Source of the DNA: Macrolepiota albuminosa
Lineage: Eukaryota > Basidiomycota > Agaricomycetes > Agaricales > Agaricaceae
Direction: 5' to 3'
DNA length: 64,000 nt
Assembly: GCA_027475525.1 (NCBI GenBank)
Contig: JAMWFC010000088.1
Coordinates: forward strand, 74,757 to 138,756
In this document: in pieces, positions 31,923 through 42,800 of the stretch
How positions within the stretch are numbered: the first letter of the stretch is position 1
How the letters are laid out: each line of letters opens with the position of its first letter
Program-made: the position numbers and the translations under genes
The notes under the pieces: model-generated
Databases searched by the model: none
The model's input: the letters and a program-made list of their open reading frames with translations, nothing else
Told to the model about the DNA's origin: nothing

Positions 31923-34254
31923 CTACTGAGGCCTACGGGATGAAGGAGATTGGCCATAGTGTCGGCGTCGGAATGGCCCCGGGTTATGGCTAAGACCACG
32001 ACTGTACCCCTCCGCCCCTGCGTCCGCGCACACACACAACAGGCGCAGCTTGGCGCCGACTACGCTTAAGCACATTCATGTACCCAGGACACTGCGCACG
32101 GGATTGAATGCGAGTCCCAGTTGTTGCACGCCGCTGATGCTGGATATGTCTGCACTGATCCCGTCGCGCGTCTCCATTACGACAGGCGTATTATCATCGC
32201 CCCTCGAAGCTGCCGGTCTTGATCTAGCCCTACATCTGACACCGGCGCCAGTGCGCTGCAGCGCGGTATATCTGTGAACAAGATGCGTATGGGGGATATG
32301 TCAGGCATTCGCACGACTGGAAATGAACATGACCCCGTGGGTGATCATCGAGGAAGTTATCATGGTTTGATTGGTTTAAAGGTTCTTTCATTCTCGTCCC
32401 TTTTTTCTCGTACTTGCTTACTTTCCAAACTTGCATAGATTGCAAATGCCTGATGCTTCGCGCTGTCTGAGACTTGACACTAAGCGAACTAATGAACGAC
32501 TCTGCATCCTGATCTCTGCGTACCACCATATCACGCCCACACACCTCGTCCTTTCAATAGCCTTCCTTCTCCCTTGTCCCTCCTCCACAAACATTCATAG
32601 GCTCTCTAATCCCAAATTCAACTTATTTCGTACTCCCACTCCCCTCCTCTTCATCCCATCGTCCCTCTATTCTCCACTTTCCCTCTCCTTCCTCACACTG
32701 TAGATAAACCATCTGATTACATGCAAGATCGCGTTCTCTTACACAATCTTTCGCTGTATCGTTGCCTTTTTGTTTCCTTCCCTCTCCCCCCCACCTCCTT
32801 CCTTCCTTCAGCGAGTTTCTTTATACTTGAAACCGCACCCGGTATAATTCCATGCGTCTATTCCATTTCCTGGTCCAAATATATAGTCACTGATTCGTTT
32901 GCTCATTATTCATTGCTACTCGTTCGTGGAGCTCCAGAAGCCCGTCGATGCCTGTATGTCTTGTATTGGTGTACTGTGTGCAATACAAGGAAGTTGTACA
33001 AGTAAAAAATCAAAAGAAAAAGAAAGGATGAGAAATGGATTGTACCGCTGGATTGGGATGTGGATTGATCCTGCGTATGCAGCAAATTTTAATGAGATGG
33101 TACTATAGTACCTGTCTTGATTATGCATATACCTATAGTATATGTTTTTTTTCTTATTGGTGAGAGAGCATCTAAACTCTGTCAACATTCAAAAGTTCTC
33201 TCATTTCATATTTTTAAACTTCAGGCTAATGTAGACTCTCTAATTACCTTTCTGAGCTACTCACTATTGAGTCAATAATCTCTATTAGAAACAATTTTAA
33301 GTGTTTTTTATTGTTTTAAAAGTGAATTAATTTATTTTTCATACTACTTTCAATTTGAAAACATTGAGAAAATAGAGGTTTAATTTTCTTTTTTTTTTCA
33401 AAAATACTAATTACATGTTTTCAGAGAGAAAATCATTTGAAAACTGAGTAAAAGGTTTTCTTATCACTTTTTTCAAGAAAAACATGTTTGGTTTCATGCA
33501 TTGTATAAGCCTTTGATGCATGAAGCACAGTTATCCAAAAGAGACATTTTAAAAATAGTATAACAAGTTTTCTTTTCCGCTTTTTCTAATGAAAACACCT
33601 TTTAGTACCAGCACTGATGTACACAGGTAATGTTTCTCTCAGCCAATTACTTGTACTGTGTTTGAACCTGTAGTTGAACTTGTTTGATACCTTACTCGGA
33701 TTATTTTTTAACTCACTTCTTCCTGTGAACAAAAGAAAGTGCCTTTCTCTGTCTGAAATTTAAAAATATATGGATCGTACTTTGGTTGTCCGGGCATGTA
33801 AGTCCTAGTTCAACAATTACATTTAGAAACAATGCGCACACTAACATCATACGCCAGACGTAAATAGTAAATTACGAGTATGGGTAGGAATACAAAATAT
33901 TTCCTTCGGACTGAGGACATAGAAGATATTGACTTGAGACATAAATATTAACTTAAACATATAGGGTTCTAACTTCAAATCACATAGTCATGAATTGATA
34001 CATCTGGATGATGCATTAACACCGCAACATAAAACTATTCACACCAGAAGGGAGATAAATGCATCAGTACATCACATACTGGAGTGATGCATCAACACCA
34101 AATGTTCAACAATAGATGGGAGATGATGCATCAGGATGTTCCATGAGATAATGCATGATTTGTACCTGACGGTTGAGGAATATGGAGTGGTCAGAACGAA
34201 TCACGCATCACCTCTCTACACTAATTAGGTTATTGTGATGTTTCGTTATGACAG
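31923..34254. other. Intergenic host DNA, CT-rich then AT-rich
   Basis: 32550-32850 is strongly pyrimidine-rich on the plus strand, as in fungal promoters or 3' regions. 33140-33760 is AT-rich. Short frames (for example 32050-32277 plus, 32230-32544 minus) overlap on opposite strands and show no domain. No confident gene. Confidence 0.4.
34009..34160. repeat. Diverged tandem duplication, period about 76 bp
   Basis: TGATGCAT(T/C)AACACC begins at 34009 and again at 34085, followed in both by a GGGAGAT and an ATGCATCAG word. Old, with indels. Confidence 0.5.
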
Positions 34255-34260
34255 GGTCTC

Positions 34261-34461
34261 GTGAAGAAGCGGGCTATTTACGATCCTCTTATACGCGTGG
34301 TCGTCTCATCACCTGTGCACAAGCAGATCCGAAGATTAATGATCGCAGCTCCGAGGATGTTGATCTGGGGCAGTAAACCAGATTTGGGAGCTCAGCTTGC
34401 GAAATTTTGTCTCGCCTTCTGCGTGCTGCTCATCACGGTGCGTAGTTGGTTGCTAGAATAG
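34261..34461 (+). CDS. Short hypothetical frame
   Basis: 66 codons with a C-terminal hydrophobic stretch (AKFCLAFCVLLITV). No recognised family, and no ATG context or intron evidence. It could be an exon of a gene whose other exons I cannot place. Confidence 0.2.
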   Translation: MKKRAIYDPLIRVVVSSPVHKQIRRLMIAAPRMLIWGSKPDLGAQLAKFCLAFCVLLITVRSWLLE

Positions 34462-34779
34462 CTTTGCCTTTATCCTTACTGTAATTGGCCAGCGTACTAT
34501 GTGGCATTTATGCGGAAAAAGTACAAGTAAAAATGACTGGATAGGTTACGCTATGGTGCTAGTGGCCGTCGCCACAAGCACAAGGGACTTTGATTCTCCC
34601 ATTCCCGAAATATGTCCGACATCATCTTTGGACTCAGTTATCCCCATTTGAGAACAGAAAGGTGCAGATCCCATCTCGACGACGTTGGAACATGACCTCA
34701 AAGAGCAGGCTGAATTTCTCATCTTCTACCACTGGCGCAATAATTAGACTAGCATCGCTTCGTATCAATGGCGAGATCC

Positions 34780-34933
34780 CTATCGACACGTGGACCAAGT
34801 ACTCTGTGGTATAAGTAGCCTGGATCATAAGTCGTAATAAACCACGGAACCCCAGACTATCGACACGTGGACCAAGTACTCTGTGGTATAAGTAGCCTGG
34901 ATCATAAGTCGTAATAAACCACGGAACCCCAGA
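34780..34933 (+). repeat. 77-bp tandem duplication in a promoter
   Basis: Two perfect units (34780-34856, 34857-34933), each containing CACGTGG and GTATAAGTAG, end 22 bp before the ATG of the F-box-like gene. Confidence 0.95.
34887..34895 (+). promoter_or_regulatory. TATA-like element, duplicated
   Basis: TATAAGTAG occurs at 34810-34818 and 34887-34895, 146 and 69 bp before the start codon at 34956. Each follows a palindromic CACGTG (34786 and 34863) that could bind bHLH/bZIP-type factors. Function inferred. Confidence 0.5.
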
Positions 34934-34955
34934 ATCCACAACCAGCCTCTCTATT

Positions 34956-36232
34956 ATGGTAACCGACATAGAACTGCCTTTCGATATCTTTGGTCATGTT
35001 TTCTGCCATCTTGAAGATGACGTTCAAACTCTCCGAACTTGTTCTGTTGTTTCCACTGCTTTCCTATACTTTAGTCGAAAGCAATTGTTCTCCTCTATAA
35101 CGCTTTCCGACTGCGAAAATCCCAGGCTTGGGCATAATGACAGACCATTCAGACGCCTTTACGACCTCTTCCTCAACCATTCTTATCTCATTCCCTTTAT
35201 CAAGTTCTTATACATCCACCAGAATACGCATATGGTGCCTGGCTCGAGCCTTGCAGTGTTGCTACAGCTATTGGCCTCTCACGGTAACTTCCGTGGCATA
35301 TCTATAACATTAGGCTGCAACTTCGTCCACGGAGAAATACGTCAGTCATTTGAGGAACTCGTATCAGCACAAAGCCTCCGTATCCTCCACCTACGGCTTC
35401 GTGACTCCTTGTTCCCATTTACCATTTTGGACAAGGTCAATCCTGGTTTACATTCTCTCCTCATCAGCAACGAGTATCCATCAAAACTTGATTCTCATTA
35501 TCTTCCACCAGATCGGTATCACCGTATTCCTATTTCTACACTACAATATATCTGTTTAAGGGGGGAGGATATATCGGCATTGGCTACCCTCTTTGATAAT
35601 CCAACCTGCACCCTTAGCTTGCACGGTCTGCGAAACATCACTATTGAAGGCGGAGTTGATGCACACTCGGGCAGTATAATGAATAGACTCTTCATTGAGA
35701 CCAGCCATTTAGAAAGGATTGTGAGGCGATCATGCCGCAAAGACTGTGAGTTCTCTCCCCTGGCCGAAATATGACGACGGCTGATGACGTAATTTTGATG
35801 GCAGCTGTTTCTTTGGATCTTCGACATCTGCAACATCTCAATACTGCGGTCTTTGTAGGCTCGCTTGTCTACGGCGACGTGTGGGCAATCAGCAACGTCA
35901 TCATGCATACACTATTTCCGGATACGCTTGATCACCTCGTCATTATTTTAACGTCTGGCGCAGACGACTCTGCCGTAGTCAGCCTTTACCGTACTCTGAT
36001 TGACAACGCTCTCTACGACGCCTCGACTAAAGTGGCTCATCTGAAGACATTCGCTATTTACGTTTGTTTCCCTTCGATTGTTACAGAGCCTGACCCGCTA
36101 TCTTTGAACGATATTCCTCGCCTTGCTTCGACGGGAAAAATAACGTTTGCTGCACTGAACAGGTGGGAGACTAGCCATATCTTCAAAGAGTTGTGTTGGG
36201 AAGAGACGCCCACCGAGATTACAATATTATGA
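34956..36232 (+). CDS. F-box-like protein, two exons
   Basis: Exon 1 is 34956-35745, intron 35746-35804 (59 nt: GTGAGT donor, CTGAT branch, TGGCAG acceptor), exon 2 is 35805-36232; 405 residues. Without splicing the frame stops at 35774; splicing joins the two open frames in phase. The N-terminus, ELPFDIFGHVFCHLEDD followed by TLRTCSVVSTAFLYFSRK and LFSSITL, fits the Agaricomycete F-box-like pattern (LP.E...I...L.....L..CSLVSR.F...SR..LF). The remainder has leucine-rich segments typical of this large, poorly characterised mushroom family. F-box proteins link substrates to SCF ubiquitin ligases; the substrate here is unknown. The promoter has a recent tandem duplication. Confidence 0.75.
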
Positions 36233-36759
36233 CCTCTACAAACACCTTCCATTTAGAATTAGAAGAAAGTATGATTAATATCGTATACAAAATTTAGGAA
36301 CTGTGTATCAATGTATTAGTATACTAAATTGATTACATAAATTACCGGATTTCCTCCAAGGGGTCACTGGAAGCACCAAAAAAAAATAGGATCTACGCAT
36401 GCGGTCTGGCGGAACGGCCCATCCAGACCATGTGATGATGTCTACGCAACTCGAGCGTATTCGTCGCTATCTTCAACATGAACCCCCGTCTCGTTTTTAA
36501 CAATCTGGCCATATCATCCTCACACCCGGCTCAAGGACATAGTATAAGTCAGCTGTGTTCGTATAAAATCCTTTCTTACTCAATCGAGGCCATGCCCAAC
36601 ACGGAACGAAAAGTCCTCGTTTACTTTGTCACATGGAATCCTTGGCTCAGGACTGTATCCATACTATTCAGGCAAGATGAATTGATCTTTATCCCACAAT
36701 ACGTTCATCATGCCTACAAGGACTGTCGTCAACGCCTCTTGGGGATGTGCTAGACACCT
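36233..36759. other. Downstream region with a weak ORF
   Basis: AT-rich to 36400, then a CpG-containing stretch with a 91-codon plus-strand frame (36478-36753) that matches no family I know. Possibly an exon or chance. Confidence 0.25.
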
Positions 36760-37016
36760 ATCCCGTGCTTCAAGGTTGAAAGCGTGTCTGCTCTATAGCT
36801 ATTAGATGCACTCAGATAATCTAGTCTAAGGTAAGTAATATGTCGAGTCTGTGTTGTAATGAGTGCTCACCCTCAGTCCTGGGTATAATCGACTGAGGGT
36901 GGTACTGTATGAGTCCGTGCTATATAGTCCTTTTCCTTCTCGGTCAAATGCCTCATTGTCATGACCTTTGTCCTGGTTCTAGCACTCACGGTGCTCGTGT
37001 CCCTCATATTGTAACA
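36760..37016 (-). repeat. Old Copia LTR (minus orientation)
   Basis: On the minus strand it starts TGTTACAATATGAGGG (37016), has TATA-like CTATATAGC (near 36925), and the hairpin CACCCTCAGTC/GACTGAGGGTG (36868-36901, 11-bp perfect stem, 12-nt loop). The stem runs into a 45-nt intron-like segment (36870-36826: GTGAGC, TTACTTACC, CTTAG). No TSD or clear left end found, and no second loop copy. Confidence 0.6.
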
Positions 37017-37112
37017 TTATTATCTCTACAAGAGGTGGAGGTGCACTATCTATAATGACTTCAACTCTCAATCATCTCTGTCCCAACCTCAAACTCTCCT
37101 CTGAATCTATCG
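37017..37112. other. Short spacer
   Basis: Contains GAGGTGGAGGTG; nothing recognised. Confidence 0.3.
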
Positions 37113-38086
37113 TCATATCGAATACGAATCGAAGTTGTTCACGACCCCGACCACTGCGTACGCATAGACTGTAATCTGATAATCAAACTCAAATTTCCCT
37201 GTGTCTAACCCTTCCTTCGCGCACAGGATGCAGATATTCTTAATGGTTGAGCCAGCGCGGTCTAAATATACGTATACTAGCTGTCCTGGATTACAGTAAG
37301 TGTTTTGTTGGCATTCACTTGAAGCATACACTCACTCTCGATCTCAATTTCAGGTTGAGGGTTGAGGCTCAGTCTCCTCAAACGAACTCCAGGAGCTGGA
37401 GTCATGCGTACTACCAACCCCGTCCTTTTTGAGATCCAACCTTGCCCTATTCCCTTGAGCAACACTTATACAATTGCAACCGCAGACGTCAGGAGAAGCA
37501 CGGAGATGGGACGACAGACGTTGCGGGGATCATTGTGGCTGGCATTCTAGCCTTTGTACGAGTATGGGGTCGACCGCTGTTGACTTACCTTGCATCGGTA
37601 TCCTAGCGCGAATCGAAAATCGCGGGCGGAGAGAAGGAATAAAGATAACAGAGAATGGACTGGGATCCAACGGTCTGTGTGACGTTGCCGGAGAAAATGT
37701 CGTTTGGTTGGCACCAACAACTGAAATTTCTTCCTGTCGATGTTCCTTGATTAAGGACCTTGAGACTTGCCTGAAAGAGCTCGTGATTATTTATGTACCA
37801 GTAATACGGTCTTAACGCCTCCATGGTCAGCAAATCCTGATGAGAATGCACCTATCCACTTCTCGGTAAAAATAGGATTCCTTAGGGGTGTGATCTTGAA
37901 GGCGACTGGGAGTGGACAAGCCGGACCATCTGGCCGTGTCGCTAGTGCTTGATTAGCAATGGATTGTGCATGCGACAAACGAGTACAAGAAACATCAGAC
38001 CTGATCATATCAAATGAGGTCGAGATCGAAGAGCGATCAAGTCCCACATAGATCCTGATGCAGGACAGAAGAGAATGAGCAAGCAA
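37113..38086 (-). CDS. Probable multi-exon host gene, exon structure uncertain
   Basis: Best supported are two exons: one ending ...LRRLSLNPQPEIEIE (near 37330-37430) and the last, from about 37281 to 37113, joined by a 50-nt intron (GTGAGT donor, CTTAC branch, ATCCAG acceptor) in correct phase, giving ...LVYVYLDRAGSTIKNICILC...GKFEFDYQITVYAY. Frames farther upstream (37603-37851, 37787-38086) may hold earlier exons. No family recognised. The alternating beta-like pattern of the last exon suggests a globular domain. Confidence 0.35.
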
Positions 38087-38226
38087 AGCTACATATACAG
38101 GACCGATTTCTTATCAATGAGACTACGCGAAAAAGAATATAGAAGCAGCCTCCCACGTCCATGATTATTCTATGTAGCTATTTATAGCAGCCCTTATAAT
38201 ATCACCTTCTTTCTCTCACTGCCCTA

Positions 38227-38957
38227 ATGCTCTCCACGACTTTTTTCACGCTCACGGTCCTCGCCTCATCTGCCCTGGCCCAAAGTTCCGGCACAGCGAG
38301 CGGTTCTGTATCAGCCCCAGTGCCATCCACCTCTATCCCAGCGGGCTTCACGCCATGTATCATGAACTGCGTCGCGCCCGCTGCTCAAGCCGCCGGTTGT
38401 AGTTCTTTGTACGTTGAACGATTTAGTAATCTTGTTGAAGCTCACGGCAACACAGCGCCGACTTGCCCTGCGTGTGCACATCGTCCCAGTTCCAGCAACA
38501 AGCCACACAGTGCCTCCAACAGAACTGCACATCGCAGGAAATTCAAAGTGCCCTCGGTCTCCAGAGCCTAGAGTGTCAGAGTACGTCTGTCCGTTCATGA
38601 ACATCCACGTTGAGCTGATGACTAGCCGCAGACGTTATGTCAGGTTCAGGATCCGCTACGTCCACAGGATCTGCCATGGCCACGGGCTCTGTCACAGCGT
38701 TAAGTCAAGTTACTTCACCGTCCGCAGGTACCACTGGCAGCATCATGAGCACATCTGCTATTGTGCCACCCGCCACTAGTGCAGCACAGACTTCCAGCGG
38801 CCAATCAACTTTAACTGCACCAGTCGGCAATTCCTCCGGAGGATCAAGCAGCACCAGTAGTGCAGCCATGCAGACCTCGAACGTGGCGATGGGCAAGGGA
38901 GATGGTATTGGTGTTATTGGTTTGTTTGTGGCTGGTTTGTTTGGCCTTGCACTTTAA
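38227..38957 (+). CDS. CFEM-domain GPI-anchored cell-surface protein
   Basis: Three exons, 38227-38408, 38456-38580 and 38632-38957, with introns of 47 nt (GTACGT, CTCAC, CACAG) and 51 nt (GTACGT, CTGAT, CGCAG); 210 residues. Signal peptide MLSTTFFTLTVLASSALAQ. The CFEM domain has the eight expected Cys: CIMNC, GC, LPCVC, QC, NC, EC, and the Asp before PCVC that binds heme iron in studied CFEM proteins. A Ser/Thr-rich stalk (about residues 105-190) and a C-terminal hydrophobic tail (GIGVIGLFVAGLFGLAL) predict a GPI anchor at the outer membrane or wall. CFEM proteins act in heme/iron uptake or at the host interface; which applies here is unknown. Confidence 0.88.
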
Positions 38958-39249
38958 TCAAAGGACGTTGATTTGTGGACATCTCCCCCCAGTTCAAAAG
39001 TTCTATGTGAACCATTTATTTGCACCATTTAGTTGTACCAATACATGCTTAGTGATTACAAGCTTGATTCTCTTTTTGAAAACTTCGGCCAGAAGACGCT
39101 CGGGATTTCTTCAAAGCACGGAATCCACTTTCTCAGTATCTCTCACACATTCATGCGGTCATTTAAATACCGAGGTGCATATCTTAGATAAGGTGACAAG
39201 TGTAGTCTGAGATCGTACTTGTATTGCCAAGTAACGGAGGTTCTTGGAG
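38958..39249. other. 3' flank of the CFEM gene
   Basis: Contains the likely 3' UTR. No other gene seen. Confidence 0.4.
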
Positions 39250-39466
39250 TGTTGAATATCAAGGTCTAGCATCCAAGGCCTTGAAAGAAGCTATTTTATT
39301 CTATACATGGTCCGGGCAATCCAAGGACTTCTACGCCCAAGTTATCCCTTGATGCAACTTAAGACCTATAGCATGGGTAAGTACCTCAGTCTCATATACT
39401 TGACTGATATATCAATCCTACCTATAGCACAGCATACTATGGTAGGAGAGTGTAAGTAAATGTTGT

Positions 39467-39829
39467 TGTAGAGTAAAGCAAACAATATAAGTTCCTCAGA
39501 GCTTTACGGAGTGGGTAAAGACTGCTGTATTAACCTGTAGAGTAAAGCAAACAATATAAGTTCTACAGGTACTGTAAGTAAGCAGCCAGAAGTGTAACAA
39601 TAGAGATAGGCTCACCCTCAGAGCTTTACGGAGTGGGTAAAGACTGCTGAGGGTGTTCGGCCGACGTTCCGAGCCAGGAAAAATAAGATGGACAAAGACT
39701 TGTAAATACGGCGGGGCGCTGATGGCGCTGCCCGCAGTAGGGTCCCTATGAAGTAATCAAGAAGAAAAAAATAAATGAAGTAAAATAACATATCGTACTC
39801 CTGGTAGGTGCTGGACATCTCTGTCAACA
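39467..39829 (-). repeat. 3' LTR of Copia-B
   Basis: 363 bp; plus strand starts TGTAGAGTAAAGC. Hairpin 39613-39655 (stem CACCCTCAG/CTGAGGGTG with an inner stem CTTTAC/GTAAAG). The minus-strand intron-like segment is 39615-39563 (GTGAGC...CTGTAG, 53 nt). The loop and exon recur at 39494-39527, joined directly to the sequence that follows the acceptor. Confidence 0.95.
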
Positions 39830-39855
39830 CTCCCCCAGATGTCGAGACCTCCCTT

Positions 39856-42800
39856 CTACCTGGTGAGACCCAACTTTTGGAGGAGGTACTCGTGCACGAC
39901 GCGTGTCAGAGGTTTGGTAAATAAGTCGGCTATGTTCTCAGCGGACGGGATAGGTACGATTTGGATATCACCGCATTGGACTCGTTCGCGTATATAGTGA
40001 TGGCGTATATCGATATGCTTCGCTCTGGAATGCCCCTTTGTGGATTCTGCGAGCGCAATAGATGATTCGTTGTCTGCATTAAGGATGGCGGGCAGTGTTT
40101 GTGGGAGGTTGATCTCAACTAAGGAGTTATGCATCCATAACCCTTGTTGCGCTCCACGAGTAAGGGCCATATATTCAGCTTCCATTGTCGATAAGGCTAC
40201 TGTTGCTTGTCGTTTGGAGCTCCATGAGACCGGTCCTCCACTTATCATAAAGACGTAGCCTCCAGTTGACCGTCGAGTGTCGAAGTCTCCCGCAAAATCT
40301 GAGTCCACATAACCCACAGGTTTGATTGATCCTCCATCGACCTTCGAGTAAGTGATTTTAAGGTCGATAGTCCCTTTAACGTATCCTAAAACGTGTAGGA
40401 GAGCCTTCCAATGAGCAGGGCCAGGATTAGCTTGGAAGCGTGCTAGTAGGCCCACGGCATAAGAGAGATCGGGTCTGGTTGCTACCTGTGCCCACATGAG
40501 TGCACCCAGTAACTTCCTGTACGGTTTGTCGAGCATGTACTTCCTTTCGGTGTCAGATCTGGGTGCCATGTCTTCTGTGAGTCGTATACTAGCAGGGAGC
40601 GGTGTTGCATGAGGGTTGCATTCAGCCATCCCAAAGCGTTCAACTGTGCGCTTGAGGTAGGCTCGCTGGGACAATGAGATGGAACCAGTTACCGAATTTC
40701 GTTCAACGGACATGCCCAGTATGAAGGTAGGATCTCCAAGGTCTTTAATTTCATATGCAGATGCTAGCTCCCTTTTGGCGTCCTCTGCAGCTTTGGGTGA
40801 TGATGATACACCAAACACGTCATCAGTGAAGGTATTCGTGATTGTGTGCTCGCCGTCTACGATTCGGGATCTGACGCAACTGTCCGCTCGTGAGGTTGTA
40901 TAGCCCAGGCTTCTGTATGTATTGTCTAGAGTGTGCCACCAGTCGCGTCCACCCTGCATCAAGCCATACAAGGTCTTCAGGAGGAGACACACCTTTCCTT
41001 CCCCTCCCCTGAGGCCTTGGGGGACTTGCATGTATATAGTGTGCGACGGTACGCTGTTCAGGTAAGCAGACACAAAGTCGACCTGCCAAATGTTCAGTCC
41101 TAGTTGGACAGCAATCGCAATGGACATCCTAAGGGACTCGAGCCGAACAACCGCCGCGTAAGTTTCCTCAAAGTCCTCCCCCGCAACCTGTGAAAAACCC
41201 TTTGCCACCAGCCGTGCTTTCCGCTTGACTATGTTTCCCTCTGACTCGTATTTATTTGCATACACCCACCGGCATCCGATAATCTTCTTCCCCTCTGGTA
41301 CAGATGAGGTAGGTACAAGCTTAAAAACTTCGCGGTCACGCAACATACTCAGCTCCTGCTCCATAGCCGGACCCCAGAGATCAGGTCGTTGCATGGCTTC
41401 AGCGTATGTGTTTGGCACATAGTCGTAGTCCTCGGCGCTTTCTGACATAGAAGCTAGAAAGGCAAAAGCATCTTGAACTAGATAGGAGGCTGCAGGTACG
41501 TCTGTGGCATTTTTGGCTGCAAGGCGTTCTGATCGGCGGACAGTGGGCTGCTGTGGCGTAGGTATGGAGGTGTCTTGAAGTGGCTCAGGGGTGTCAGGTA
41601 TGCCAGGTACGTTGGCGGGATCAGCAGACGCCTCTGTTGAGTCATGGAGGGGACCATCAGTTTCACGTATGCGTGGGGCCACAGGTTGGCGAGTTTGGAG
41701 TATGCCGGGGGCGTTTGGATCAACTGTAGGGATCACGTCTGTAGTGAGCTCCTCAGCACTCTCAAAAACAGTAAGTGAGCGGTGCCCTATGCCCTCGTCA
41801 AAAATCACGTCACGAGATGTGATGATGGACTGTGTGCCTTTATCATACAGCCTGTACCCATTATCCGTGTAACCCACCAGTACGTACTTCACAGATCGAG
41901 GGTCGAGCTTTGACTTGACTAGTTCTTCTGGGATTTTGGCAAACGCAACACAGCCAAAGGGTCGTAGGTGCCCTACCTTCTGACGTCTTTTTGTCCAACC
42001 CTCTTCTGGAACTAGGTCAGGGTGGCGAGCTGATGGGATGAGATTGCGGGTCTGGATCTGGGTAGCAGCTGCTTCTGCCCATAGGTTTTTAGGAAGTTCG
42101 CTGTTGGCTAGCATACACCTGACACCTTCAATGACAGTTCGGATGCTTCGCTCGGCCAAGCCATTTTGGGCATGTGCGTATGGAGTGGTGATATTCATGT
42201 AAATTCCATGCGCTGTGCAGTAGGTGATCCAGCTATCATTTATCCATTCCTTTGCTGCGTCAATCCTGACCATTTGCAACTTGTTTCCAGTTTGTCGCTC
42301 TGACTCGACGTGATACGTAGTGAAAGCCTCAAGCGTGGTCTTGGCATCCTTTCGTGACAAGAAATACCCTTTAAACCTGGAGGTGGCTCCATCGACAGCA
42401 AGCATCATGTATGATGCTCCACCCAATGACGTAACTGATGCAGGACCCCACAGATCGATGTGAACACATTGGTTTGGCTTAGTCTCGACTTCAACTTTAG
42501 TATCGTACGGTCGGGCTGTGTGTTTGCCATACACACAGTCCTCGCATACACCCTCTGCCTCAATGTTGCCTTTGACTATCAGTCCATCGACTAGGTTCTT
42601 CTTTGCCATATTCTGGATGCTTTTGATTCCTGCATGACAAAACCGGCGGTGCCACACATCAATTCCTGCAGGGACATTCAACGAGGAAGCGATCATAATT
42701 GTGGTGTTTGGAGTTTTGACATCGTCGAGCAATCCTAGCGAGTACATTCCCTGAGTAGCACGTCCTACAAGCACCTCTCGACCATTCGCATCTCGAAAGA

